37,554 nucleotides of DNA from Verrucomicrobiota bacterium (GTDB lineage: Bacteria; Verrucomicrobiota; Verrucomicrobiia; Limisphaerales; UBA9464): positions 1 through 37,554 of the forward strand of contig CANIZL010000067.1 in NCBI GenBank assembly GCA_947471985.1, given 5' to 3'. Under the pieces are notes generated by a model that searched no databases, was not told the origin of the DNA, and saw nothing but the letters and a program-made list of their open reading frames with translations. Shown here in pieces: positions 16,901 to 24,214 of this stretch; positions within the stretch are counted from its first letter, which is position 1; every line of letters starts with the position of its first letter. Made by a program: the position numbers and the translations under genes.

Positions 16901-17890
16901 ACCGGTCGCACGGCCGCCACCGCGGAGGATCTCACGGGAGTTGTGGCCGACTGGGGCGGTACGCCGTTTCCCACCGGGATCGATGACGCGGGCAATATCA
17001 GTGTCTGTCTCAATTCCGAAGGCCCGCATCACGGCTATCTGCTGACGGCGAATTTTGTGGAAGTGGTCGGCGCGCAGGTGACGACGAGCCTGCAGCCGCG
17101 CGGGGGAACGTTCACGGCGCAGGTCCGGCCCAATTGCACGGCCACGGCGGCGCACTGGCATTATACAAGCCAGAACAATGTTTTTACGGACAGCCCCGAC
17201 GTGCCGCTGACGGGTGGCTCCACGTTGACGACGCTTTCGTTGCCCCTGCTCGGGGTGTCGCCGGGTGAGAGCCGCTCCGCGCAATTGGTGGTTCGCTACG
17301 GCAATGATCAGCTGGCGTTTTCCAGTTTCGCGGGGTTCACGGTGCCGCCCAATCAGCCGCCCGAGCCCCGGGACTTCGGGGGCGAACGGTTGCGCGGTCA
17401 GGAATTTCGCATCCCGATCGGCAAGCTCCTCGCCATGGCCAAGGATCCGGAAGGCGACGCGCTGAGCCTGGATAGCGTGACTCCGGATCCCAATGGGAGT
17501 ACGGCCGTCATGGATGGGGGCTTTGTTGTTTACCGTCCGCCCGGTTTCGGGGTCGATCCCGATCCGGGGCTGGGGGATTATTTTACCTATACGATTCGCG
17601 ACAGCTTGGGCGCGACGGCGGAAGGGGTTTTGACGTTGGTCGTCCGCCAGGACGGGACGCCGCCCCCAAACCTGATCTCAATTACGCCGGGTACCGCGGG
17701 CGCGGTGGTCTTGCAATTCGTCGGCATCCCGGGTCGGACGTATCGCGTGCAAGCCACGGACACGCTCGCGTATCCGGTGGCGTGGCTGGATCTCGGCTCC
17801 GTGCCGGTCGGCGCGAACGGCATCTTTTCCTTCACCGACACGGACGCGGGCAACCATCCCGTTCGCTACTACCGCACCGTCACCCCCTGA
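13928..17890 (+). CDS. Giant glycine-rich secreted protein with HAF-like and cadherin-like parts
   Basis: A 1,320-residue exported protein. The start ATG 13928 has a strong ribosome-binding site (GAGAAGGGGGGGAAG). A signal peptide (RRAVWLALGIGSLTRVWG) leads into a beta domain (~30-128), then about 340 residues (129-469) dominated by Gly in GG-x-GG repeats. Next comes a region with HAF-type extracellular repeats (~715-1041; for example AVAAWTDN, AVGWFGGPGG, IIGFGRDAAGG, GIDDAGNI), as in proteins forming beta-propeller-like folds. A cadherin/tandem-95-like domain follows (~1143-1233; NQPPEPRDF, AKDPEGDALSL, DYFTYTIRDS), and then a short C-terminal domain (GRTYRVQATDT ... VRYYRTVTP). I see no membrane anchor, sortase signal or PEP-CTERM tail. 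The high GC of the Gly tract creates long false frames on the other strand. It probably forms a surface or matrix layer. Confidence 0.8.
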   Translation: MKTSSTHSPLRRAVWLALGIGSLTRVWGGQLIFNTDTGLVTLDDVPVSSVRGYAVTYAETTGGVARFKVAGDLALRVGAAGLNGTKDSLTARGAQALHLLVANDFIQEPGTWVDVSPQFLAGVFVPVAGGGWGGEVTTARGTGGQGGAGGGNGKPGGSVPGSGQVAGATTLPQGGDGGHPASPNNGFNAGSGTPGEDRIGSAPGGSGIFGFTGTGGLAGVNNVGVLSGLGGLAGVSVGSPGAAASPGGGGGAGGAAGHSIINADSGEPGGNGLNGLGGGNGTDGGPGASGEGGKQSFVGPAELLLTGGGGGGAGGSGAGGGGGAGGSSGGGGGGGGGAGMDTGASFSGAGGGGGGAGGTGGHGAYGGEGGAGGSGGGAIQITALGRLDLQGGLSAAGGPGLSGYNGGAGEPGLLGYSGGKGGQQNVVFPNSRNGSIGGDGGVGGVGGSGGGGGRGGDGSGGAGGTIKLIGTYIDAGQGQLSTRRGPGGPLGNGGVDGRLVLGHAAVDSIDFAVTTGVSLVSQVGLRAPYDQVPRMDNPYVQGATPRIAPRVAGVSGLLGGASAYGLLPASVYSDPQIAAAIAAAPAGATAMILRLPRGPVGFDQLLDGFSVLLYINFGAAGGLPQPKLNAGGDVDPQPLATLGWAREMEFGGNGIPLPLTSLTMGSVFAVLVEKDADRPGRYAFNDGTKTFYAQLGDGEARYNVDLLPVPPAACLGYIDFGAGFCPTGVSAGQMVGQRNGDPVWVSENKFWRNLPVSSPGAEVVNGVSFGPVVGLVGGKGLAAGERPGSPAAVAWVDSLFGGLGTLMELDNPNNQDARAVAAWTDNTTFRVVGETVESAFYPHAALWNIAAGNSTLTDLHQQLDGLLRAPPAISRALAVHGTTTAGVWYGNTIDDQRAVGWFGGPGGIGRALPIGGNLVSLASGVSANFIVGYVAAAGFQPHHACAWDAVGDNFTLLEPPGFVSSEAVACNGTQIIGFGRDAAGGQHLLRWTGRTAATAEDLTGVVADWGGTPFPTGIDDAGNISVCLNSEGPHHGYLLTANFVEVVGAQVTTSLQPRGGTFTAQVRPNCTATAAHWHYTSQNNVFTDSPDVPLTGGSTLTTLSLPLLGVSPGESRSAQLVVRYGNDQLAFSSFAGFTVPPNQPPEPRDFGGERLRGQEFRIPIGKLLAMAKDPEGDALSLDSVTPDPNGSTAVMDGGFVVYRPPGFGVDPDPGLGDYFTYTIRDSLGATAEGVLTLVVRQDGTPPPNLISITPGTAGAVVLQFVGIPGRTYRVQATDTLAYPVAWLDLGSVPVGANGIFSFTDTDAGNHPVRYYRTVTP

Positions 17891-17927
17891 TTCCCCGTCC
17901 CTGCGTTTGCCTTCAACTCCTGCTTCC

Positions 17928-18653
17928 ATGAAATCCCTCTCTCTCGTGTCCCTGGTCCTCGCCGGCGCGGCGTTTGGCCTGCACGCGGCGCCCATCGACT
18001 ACAGCTTCGCTGGCGTCGGTAAATCGGTGCCGGATGGCGATGCCGCCGGCGTGGCGGACACTCAAATCATCAGCACGCCGTTCACGCAGATCACGAGCCT
18101 GACCCTGATGCTTACCATCACGGGCCGCGATGACTTCGACCCCTTCAACGGTGATCTTTATGCGACGTTGGTTCATGGCGCTGGCTATGCGGTCCTGCTC
18201 AATCGACCGGGTCGGACGGCGGCCCATCCGTTTGGCAATCCGGATAATGGAATGTCGGTCACCTTCAACGACTTCGCCGCCTTGGGGAACATCCACGGCT
18301 ATGCCGACGTGGTTTCACCCGCTCCGGGCAGCCCGTTGACGGGCATCTGGATGCCCGATGGCCGCGCGGCGGATCCGGGAGTGGTCCTGGATACCTCACC
18401 GATCTCCGCGCTGCTTTCGAGTTTCACCGGGCTCGATCCGAACGGCTCGTGGACGTTGTTTGTCGCGGACCTGGAAACCGGAGGACTGGCGGCGTTGGAA
18501 TCGTGGAGCCTCCAGATCGACGGGATCAATGAGGTTCCGGAGAGCGGAACCTATGGGGTGTTGGGGCTGGTGCTGCTGCCGTCGCTCTGGATGGGCCGAA
18601 GAAGTCTGGCGGCGTGGAGGCGTCGACGCAGCGAAGTGGGGAAAGCGGATTAG
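17928..18653 (+). CDS. P-domain-like PEP-CTERM protein
   Basis: A 241-residue exported protein. A signal peptide (MKSLSLVSLVLAGAAFGLHA) is followed by a beta-sandwich resembling the proprotein-convertase P domain: ITSLTLMLTITGRDDFDPF, GDLYATLVHG, and near the end GSWTLFVADLETGGLAALES then WSLQI. The C-terminus is a PEP-CTERM-type sorting signal: VPESGTYGVLGLVLLPSLW followed by a basic cluster. It begins 37 bases after the glycine-rich gene stops, on the same strand, so the two are likely one transcript and may be partners at the cell surface. A TTG seven codons earlier also opens the frame; ATG 17928 fits the signal peptide better. No exosortase is in the window, and the sorting role is inferred from the tail. 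Confidence 0.82.
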   Translation: MKSLSLVSLVLAGAAFGLHAAPIDYSFAGVGKSVPDGDAAGVADTQIISTPFTQITSLTLMLTITGRDDFDPFNGDLYATLVHGAGYAVLLNRPGRTAAHPFGNPDNGMSVTFNDFAALGNIHGYADVVSPAPGSPLTGIWMPDGRAADPGVVLDTSPISALLSSFTGLDPNGSWTLFVADLETGGLAALESWSLQIDGINEVPESGTYGVLGLVLLPSLWMGRRSLAAWRRRRSEVGKAD

Positions 18654-18732
18654 GGCCTCGGGAAGAGAGCCGCAGGAAGAAAGCAAAAACCGAAGGTTCC
18701 CGCCGATGCGGTGACGGCCACGGCGTCTACCA

Positions 18733-18779
18733 GCTTAAACGAAAACGGGCACTGGAGACGATGGGTGCTCCAGTGCCCG
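18733..18779 (-). terminator. Rho-independent terminator of the beta-propeller gene
   Basis: A perfect 12-base-pair stem (CGGGCACTGGAG with CTCCAGTGCCCG at 18746-18757 and 18768-18779) around a 10-base loop. On the minus strand the stem is followed at once by TTTTCGTTTAAG. It sits 26 bases past the stop of the minus-strand gene that ends at 18806. The plus strand has no T-tract after the stem, so it works on the minus strand only. Confidence 0.85.
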
Positions 18780-18805
18780 GAATTACGGGTGCGGGAATCA
18801 GGGAA

Positions 18806-20029
18806 TCAATCCGGCAGGTTGACCAACTTGATGGCGCCGATGCCGCCGGGATTCCAGTTGGTGAACACCACGTAGACTTCCTGCTTCGAGCCCTTGCCGG
18901 TCACGTACCAGCAGGCGTCGTGGATGTGCAACGCCTTTTCGTATCCCAGATCGTCCATGACCTTGAGGGTGGCGACGACGGTGTGTTTTTTGAGATTGAT
19001 GATGTAGATCGGACCATGGCTTTGCTTGGCGCCGTCGAGGCAGGGAGCCAGGGCGTAGTCACCCCAAATATCCACGTCGCAAACGGTGCTGCCCGCGGGC
19101 AGGCCATCGATGTTGTGCACGTGCTCGTGCTTGAGATCGAACTGCTTCACCAAGCCTTCGGGACGGGCGGAGACGAGCATCGATTTGGTGCGGGGGTCGT
19201 AAGTGATGCCGTGCGGCGTTCCCGAGAACGCTTTGCCGCCAAAATATTTATCCTGATATTTGAACGGCGAAACGGTCGCCGGCATGAACCACGCCTTGCC
19301 GTAGCCATCCGTGACCCATACTTCGTGATCATTGAGGAACGCGACGTCCGTCGGCGCAAAGCCCTTTTTATCCGCGTAGGGTTGACCGCTCGGGATGGGC
19401 AGGACCTCGGCCTTTTTGAAGGTGGTATCCGTCAGATATACCTGACCGTTCATGTTGTCGGCGGCCGCGATGAGCGGACGTTGACCGCGCCGCGGATAGA
19501 TGTCGGCGCCGTGCAGGTTGCCTTTGGCCAGAATCGGATCGCCCGCGACCACCCAGGATTGGGAGAGTTTGTTGCTGAAGGCGACGAATCCCACTTGCTG
19601 CAGGCCCCAGTAAACCGTGTCGGTGGCTTGGTCGACGATCAGGGTGCCGTGAGCGGGGGTGAGTTTGGACTGGATTTCGGCGGGTACCGGGACGAGGTCG
19701 GTTGCGGCCACGAATTTCCAGAATCCCTGACCGGTGACCTTGAGTCCCGGTTGCGGTTTCATGGCCTTGGGCGCGCGCACCGGGCCGGCGTGTTCCACCA
19801 CGAAGGGCAGCGGCGTGGCCGTCGTGACCTCGTCGGAGTGGTTGTGCCCGCCGGCGACTTCGTGCGCGAAGGTCGCGGGGGCGGTGGTCAGGACCGCGAG
19901 CGCGAGGACCGCGGCGCGGGCGAGGCTGATTCCGTTCGACTCCGGGTGGAAAGCAGAGTGAGCGGACCGACTGGGGTGTGCGGGAGAGTTCAAGCCAAAA
20001 GCCTGTAAGAGGCCCCGCGGGTGCGCCAC
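18806..20029 (-). CDS. Secreted beta-propeller (NHL-like) protein
   Basis: Up to 407 residues. A hydrophobic export segment (ARAAVLALAVLTTAPATFA) lies at about residues 37-55, with a His-rich mature start (HEVAGGHNHSDE). The body consists of repeated four-strand blades of the NHL/propeller kind: LIVDQATDTVYWG, PTDVAFLNDHEVWVTDGYG, PHGITYDPRTKSMLVSARPEG, then VCDVDIWGDYALAPCL. Such propellers bind ligands or partners; no catalytic site can be named. The frame opens with GTG at 20029, which would give an unusually long 36-residue lead before the signal core. No in-frame ATG lies near the signal, so a later TTG may be the real start (for example L12). It lies 96 bases downstream of the CBM9-like gene on the same strand, probably in one operon ending at the terminator 18733-18779. 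Confidence 0.75.
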   Translation of the reverse strand: MAHPRGLLQAFGLNSPAHPSRSAHSAFHPESNGISLARAAVLALAVLTTAPATFAHEVAGGHNHSDEVTTATPLPFVVEHAGPVRAPKAMKPQPGLKVTGQGFWKFVAATDLVPVPAEIQSKLTPAHGTLIVDQATDTVYWGLQQVGFVAFSNKLSQSWVVAGDPILAKGNLHGADIYPRRGQRPLIAAADNMNGQVYLTDTTFKKAEVLPIPSGQPYADKKGFAPTDVAFLNDHEVWVTDGYGKAWFMPATVSPFKYQDKYFGGKAFSGTPHGITYDPRTKSMLVSARPEGLVKQFDLKHEHVHNIDGLPAGSTVCDVDIWGDYALAPCLDGAKQSHGPIYIINLKKHTVVATLKVMDDLGYEKALHIHDACWYVTGKGSKQEVYVVFTNWNPGGIGAIKLVNLPD

Positions 20030-20125
20030 TGAAACGAGCGCAAAAATTGATAAAGTTTTGGGGCGCGGGCGCCGGTGCCGGGGTGGCTTAAAGGGACGGA
20101 TTCAACGGCAACGGGCGCTCCGGCA

Positions 20126-21187
20126 TTACTCCAAGCGGAACAACGCGTCCTGACGGAGGGTGGCGTACCGCATCCGCTTACCAACTTTCACCGGCAGCGT
20201 CGCCTGCCAGCCATCGGCCGTCAGGTGGAGCTTCAGATGGGGTGGCAGTTTCTTCAAACCCAACTCCTCAGCCTGGTCGCTGAAGCGCTTCGCCTGCTCG
20301 TGGAAGACCCTCTCGGCGTAATAAATCTCCTGCAGAACATCGCGCGCGGCTTCCATCGGTCCGGGCCGGACGGGATACGCTTTTTTCTCCGTGGTGAACT
20401 CCACCAGGCCCCATTTTTCCGGCCGATGCATATCCACGATGCCCGTGGGCGACCAGACCCAGTTGTTCTCCGGGGTGTTGGGGACCTTGCGATACCCGCC
20501 GGCCGTGGTGATCTGCCATTCGACGCGGGAGAAATTGATCCGCCAGCGGTCGCGGTTTTTCGGCGGGCACGCCTGCCGCGAATATTCCTTCAGGGCCGCC
20601 CACGGCATGGCGATCTCCAAGGTCCAGGAACGATCCACATCACTCGGGTCGTTCAACGTCCCGTTGACGTGGACCGCGGTTTTGAGGCCGGCGATGTCCC
20701 ACTCGTTCAACGCCGGACCGCCGTCCTTGTACGCCTTCACCAGGCGCAGGTCCCAGACGGTGTTGAGGGCGTTCATCTCGAATTCGTAGTACTGATGGCT
20801 GTCGCCATCGGGATCGATGAACACCTCGAAGTCGGGATCCTGAAAGATCACGGCATCGCGTTGCCGGATGGTGCCCCACACGTGGGGTTCGGTCAGCTCG
20901 GCGGCGATGTAGAAGTACTGGTCATCCCAGAGCATTTTGGCGCGGGTCCGGAAGCGCGGTACGGGCTTGGCGGAGCCTTCGATGTCGGCGAAATCCTGCG
21001 TCCAGGCGGCCTTTTGCCAGGCGGGGTCGTCGAGTTGGCCGTCCACCTGGATCGGTGTGGCGGTGTGACCGCAGAGATAGCCGCGGGGCACCATCGGCTT
21101 CATGCGCGCCCATTCCGGCGCGGGTTGAGCCAGACAGGAAAGGAAGCACAGCACTCCGGAAAATCGGGTCACGCAGGCACGCCACAT
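20126..21187 (-). CDS. Secreted carbohydrate-binding family 9-like protein
   Basis: A 353-residue exported protein with a CBM9-like sandwich. Signal peptide residues 1-21 (VTRFSGVLCFLSCLAQPA). The opening motif TPIQVDGQLDDPAWQKAAW is diagnostic, as are AKMLWDDQYFYIAAEL, DPDFEVFIDPDGD, and YYEFEMNALN followed by TVWDL. Later come the SWTLEIAMPWAAL segment and the WRINFSRVEW strand. The C-terminal ~90 residues are helical (AARDVLQEIYYAERVFHEQA). Such domains bind polysaccharide ends, and full-length members of this kind often have no known enzyme activity. It leads a probable two-gene operon with the propeller gene. ATG 21187 fits the signal peptide. Confidence 0.85.
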   Translation of the reverse strand: MWRACVTRFSGVLCFLSCLAQPAPEWARMKPMVPRGYLCGHTATPIQVDGQLDDPAWQKAAWTQDFADIEGSAKPVPRFRTRAKMLWDDQYFYIAAELTEPHVWGTIRQRDAVIFQDPDFEVFIDPDGDSHQYYEFEMNALNTVWDLRLVKAYKDGGPALNEWDIAGLKTAVHVNGTLNDPSDVDRSWTLEIAMPWAALKEYSRQACPPKNRDRWRINFSRVEWQITTAGGYRKVPNTPENNWVWSPTGIVDMHRPEKWGLVEFTTEKKAYPVRPGPMEAARDVLQEIYYAERVFHEQAKRFSDQAEELGLKKLPPHLKLHLTADGWQATLPVKVGKRMRYATLRQDALFRLE

Positions 21188-21434
21188 AATTCGGGTCGGA
21201 GCATCCTAGGTGGGGGCGGGATTGCCAAATCAATGTCCCGCCCCGTGGCGCACCGGCCGGGCCCGTGTGCGGCAATGGGGCACCTATCCCATGGACACAC
21301 CGGGCACCCGGGCCGAGCGTTGGGACATCACCCCGGTGTCGGTGCCCGAAAGACCGCGAACAGACGGTGGAATCGGCTTCACAAACCCGCTGGGGACTCA
21401 CGGATGGTGCGGTCGTTGGAAAGGCTTCAGGCTT
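21188..21434. other. Divergent promoter region
   Basis: A 247-base gap between the minus-strand CBM9-like gene and the plus-strand acidic protein. A frame is open across it in phase with the acidic protein, but it shows no domain and I attribute no coding role to it. The promoters of both genes should lie here; I found no convincing -35/-10 pair. Confidence 0.35.
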
Positions 21435-21848
21435 ATGAAAATGAATCCCCTCAAGGAAGGCACGCTCACGGCGCATTCGGTCGGCATCGGCACGGTGACG
21501 CGCACGATGGTCGAAGTTCGGGCCCGGGAGCTGGCCGTCATCAATGGGCACGCCGCGGAAGAGGTTTCGCCCACGGATTTCGAACAGGCCCTGCGGGAAT
21601 TGACCGGGGAATCCGAGGTGGATCCCCTGACGGCGATCCTGGAAGCCGCACCGGAGGGGGAACGTTGGGATCCGTTGCCTGGGTCGGTGGGGCACCGGAT
21701 TGAGCCGGCGCCCAGTGAGGACGAGGACGAAGAAGGTCGAAGTGATCGGGAACGCTTGGTGGAGGAGGGCGTGGCCGGGGCCGAGCACGATCAAATGCTG
21801 CAGGCGGCCCGGGCCGCTTCCACGGCGGACGCGGCGGACGAAGCGTGA
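21435..21848 (+). CDS. Hypothetical acidic protein, weakly DUF2934-like
   Basis: A 137-residue protein. The N-terminal half (MVEVRARELAVINGHAAEEV, then TDFEQALRELTG) has the R-A-x-E-L ... G ... D-x-x-x-A-x-x-E-L spacing of the DUF2934 family, though I would not insist on it. The second half is low-complexity and acidic (PSEDEDEEGRSDRERLVEEG). There is no signal peptide or membrane segment, so it is probably cytoplasmic. ATG 21435 follows GGAAAGGCTTCAGG. The frame is open upstream to 21210, but that part is not credible. It converges on the aldo/keto reductase gene with 31 bases between the stops. Confidence 0.55.
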   Translation: MKMNPLKEGTLTAHSVGIGTVTRTMVEVRARELAVINGHAAEEVSPTDFEQALRELTGESEVDPLTAILEAAPEGERWDPLPGSVGHRIEPAPSEDEDEEGRSDRERLVEEGVAGAEHDQMLQAARAASTADAADEA

Positions 21849-21879
21849 GGGGCCTTCGGTCTGCGTCCGCCCCGCCGGA

Positions 21880-22896
21880 TCAGACCTCGTGACCCGCGGT
21901 GTTGGCCGCGGTGATTTGCATCCACTCGTGGGGATATCCCGGAGCGAACGGCACAACGTCGGCCAGTTGCCGTTGTTGCTCGTCGGTGAGGTTCCAATCT
22001 CCGCAGACGAGGGCGTCTGACAATTGCTCCACCCGACGGGTGCCCACAATCACGCTGGTCACGCGGCGATCGTGCAGCAGCCAGCTGAGGGCCACCTGGC
22101 CGGGAGTTTTAGCGGTGGCGGCGGCAATGGATTGCACGCACTCGATGATGCGGAAACTGGCGTCGTTCCAGTACCGGGGCATGTCGATGGCCGCGCGCAG
22201 GCCGACCCGTGAGTCCTTGGCGGGACCGCCTTGGGCGTCGTATTTGCCGGTCAACAAGCCGCTGGCCAGCGGGCTCCAGCACAACACCCCGAGGCCTTGA
22301 TCGGCGCAGGCGGGCAGGATTTCACGTTCGATGTCCCGGCGCAGGAGGTTGTAAAGATGTTGGCCGCTGATCAGCGGGCTGAATCCGCGGGCGGTGGCGA
22401 GGGCGTTGGCTTTGACGATCTGCCAGCCGTGGAAATTGCTGCAACCCACGTAGCGCACCTTGCCGCTGCGCACGAGATCATCCATCGCCCGCAGGGTTTC
22501 CTCCAGCGGGGTGTACGGATCGGGGCCGTGCAGCTGATAGAGATCGAGATAGTCAGTGCCCAGGCGCCGCAGGCTCGCCTCGGCAGCCTCCATAATGTGT
22601 TTGCGGGAGAGGCCCTTGTTGTTCGGCGTCGGGCCCATGCGGAACCAGCATTTGGAAGCGATGACCAGATCATCCCGCCGATGCCGGGCGATCGCCTTGC
22701 CGAGAAATTCCTCGGAGACCCCGGCGCTGTACATGTCGGCGGTGTCGATGAAGTTGCCGCCGCCTTCGATGAAGCGATCGGTAATCGCGGTCGAAGTGGC
22801 GAGGTCACAGCCCCAGTCCTTCATCCCGAACGTCATGGTCCCGAGGCAGACGCGCGAAACCAGCAGCCCGGAGCGGCCCAGATAGCGATATTTCAT
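21880..22896 (-). CDS. Aldo/keto reductase
   Basis: A 338-residue NAD(P)H-dependent oxidoreductase of the aldo/keto reductase superfamily, a TIM barrel reducing carbonyl groups. The tetrad is visible: Asp and Tyr in FIDTADMYSAG, Lys in VIASKCW, His in YQLHGPDP. The start MKYRYLGRSGLLVSRVCLGT and VGCSNFHGWQ are classic, and the C-terminal cofactor loop (SVIVGTRRVEQL) is present. Length and layout match the YajO/Tas-like branch. ATG 22896 was chosen because the family's normal N-terminus begins there; the frame is open 35 codons further up. It is transcribed away from the 372-residue beta-domain gene, with a 159-base shared upstream region. The substrate cannot be read from sequence. Confidence 0.93.
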   Translation of the reverse strand: MKYRYLGRSGLLVSRVCLGTMTFGMKDWGCDLATSTAITDRFIEGGGNFIDTADMYSAGVSEEFLGKAIARHRRDDLVIASKCWFRMGPTPNNKGLSRKHIMEAAEASLRRLGTDYLDLYQLHGPDPYTPLEETLRAMDDLVRSGKVRYVGCSNFHGWQIVKANALATARGFSPLISGQHLYNLLRRDIEREILPACADQGLGVLCWSPLASGLLTGKYDAQGGPAKDSRVGLRAAIDMPRYWNDASFRIIECVQSIAAATAKTPGQVALSWLLHDRRVTSVIVGTRRVEQLSDALVCGDWNLTDEQQRQLADVVPFAPGYPHEWMQITAANTAGHEV

Positions 22897-23055
22897 TGGG
22901 CGGATTATTGAGTGGGAGATGGGGTGCCGGCAAACGACGGGTGCGGCGCCGGTGACGTTTTTGAAACATTCCGGTGTCGATGAGGGTCCCTTCGGCGACA
23001 TTGACCGTCAATTTTCCGGGGTGACCGCCCTGGTTGCGCACTTTTATCGCCTGTC

Positions 23056-24174
23056 ATGAAATCGTTCACCGCCTGGATTGTTTTGGCCTGGTTTTGTCTC
23101 AGCCCCGTGTGTCGGGGCGCGGCGCGGACGAGTCTGGATCTGGTGGGCCGATGGAACGGGGTCGTGGAGTTTGGGCAGTTTAAATTCAAGATGAATCTCC
23201 GGGTCGCGCCGGTGGACAATGGACGCCATCTCAAGGTCACGCTGAGCAACGCCGAGCAGGGCATCCAGGATATGCCCATCAATGCCCTGCTGTTCAACCC
23301 GCCGACGGTGCGGATCGAGATGGATATGTTTGGCACGGCTTTTGTGGGGAAGTTGAGTGACGACGGGAATTCCATCGTGGGGGAATTGGAAGAGGGCCCG
23401 GGTGGACGCCCGGTGCCGGTGACGTATCAGCGGGATCTGAAACCGGACCCGGCGGATCTGCCCCGCACCTATACGTTTGCCGCCGGGGAAGCCGCGGACA
23501 TCCGGGGCTATTGGCAGTCCACTCTGGAGGTTGAACCCGGGCTGACCCTGCCGGTGAGTTTGCGGGTCGGTCGCCTGCCGGACGGCACCTTCGATGTGGC
23601 GCTCGACAGTTTTGAGCAAGGACGCACGGGGATCGCGGCCAAGACGGCGGTTTGGACGAATGCTCAGGCGACGCTGACCTGGGAGTCGCCGGAGTTGGTG
23701 GTCACGGGAGTTTTGGACGCGAAAAACCAGTCGTTGCAGGGCGAATGGAAGCGGGGCAAGGCCAGTGGCCCGGTCCGATTCGAGCGATTGGAAACCGCGG
23801 CCACGGCGCTGCCGTCGAACGCCTCGTCGACGCCGGGGGCCGATCTGACGGGCGATTACCGGGGTAGTTGGAGCGGGGTATTGGAGCCGCCCGGCGCGGG
23901 CAAGATTCGCGTGGTGTTCAAATTGGCGCAGCTGCCCGACCGGAGTTTTGTCGGCACGCTGGGGAGTCCGGACCAGGGACCGATGGAATTCCGGCTCAGC
24001 ACGGTGGCGGTTACGAATAACACCGTGCATGTCGAATCCCGCGGCCTTCACGGCAGCTATCACGGCACGGTGAATCCGGCCGGCCGGGAGATTATCGGCA
24101 AGTGGGACCAAAATGGACAGGCTCTGAAACTGAACCTGCAACGGGAAACCTCGCCCACCGAGCCGCGGAAATGA
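23056..24174 (+). CDS. Secreted protein with three repeated beta domains
   Basis: A 372-residue exported protein. A signal peptide (MKSFTAWIVLAWFCLSPVCRGA) is followed by three copies of a ~100-residue all-beta domain at about 28-137, 153-257 and 268-366. Each opens with G-x-W/Y-x-G/S (GRWNGVVEFG, GYWQSTLEVE, GSWSGVLEPP). Each then has a charged strand (KFKMNLRVAPVDNG; LPVSLRVGRLPDG; IRVVFKLAQLPDR) and a turn around Q-G (NAEQGIQDM, SFEQGRTGI, SPDQGPMEF). Each closes with G-x-W/L. The same domain is known in front of secreted alpha/beta hydrolases; here no hydrolase is attached. A CotH-family gene begins 40 bases downstream on the same strand, so the two are probably expressed together. Confidence 0.8.
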   Translation: MKSFTAWIVLAWFCLSPVCRGAARTSLDLVGRWNGVVEFGQFKFKMNLRVAPVDNGRHLKVTLSNAEQGIQDMPINALLFNPPTVRIEMDMFGTAFVGKLSDDGNSIVGELEEGPGGRPVPVTYQRDLKPDPADLPRTYTFAAGEAADIRGYWQSTLEVEPGLTLPVSLRVGRLPDGTFDVALDSFEQGRTGIAAKTAVWTNAQATLTWESPELVVTGVLDAKNQSLQGEWKRGKASGPVRFERLETAATALPSNASSTPGADLTGDYRGSWSGVLEPPGAGKIRVVFKLAQLPDRSFVGTLGSPDQGPMEFRLSTVAVTNNTVHVESRGLHGSYHGTVNPAGREIIGKWDQNGQALKLNLQRETSPTEPRK

Positions 24175-24214
24175 CGCCCGACGCCTCGTTTTAATCTCAG
24201 CGAATCTCGCCTTC

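Noticed and set aside
13991-17284. 1,097-codon minus-strand frame
   Set aside because: Antisense of the glycine-rich gene; its length reflects lack of stops in GC-rich sequence, not coding.
18614-20008. 464-codon plus-strand frame
   Set aside because: Antisense of the propeller gene, whose repeat blades and terminator favour the minus strand.
20075-21703. 542-codon plus-strand frame
   Set aside because: Shadow of the CBM9-like gene on the other strand; no family signature.
21833-21871. Inverted GGCGGACG/CGTCCGCC across the stop of the acidic protein gene
   Set aside because: Long, poorly paired loop and no T-run; not enough to call a terminator.
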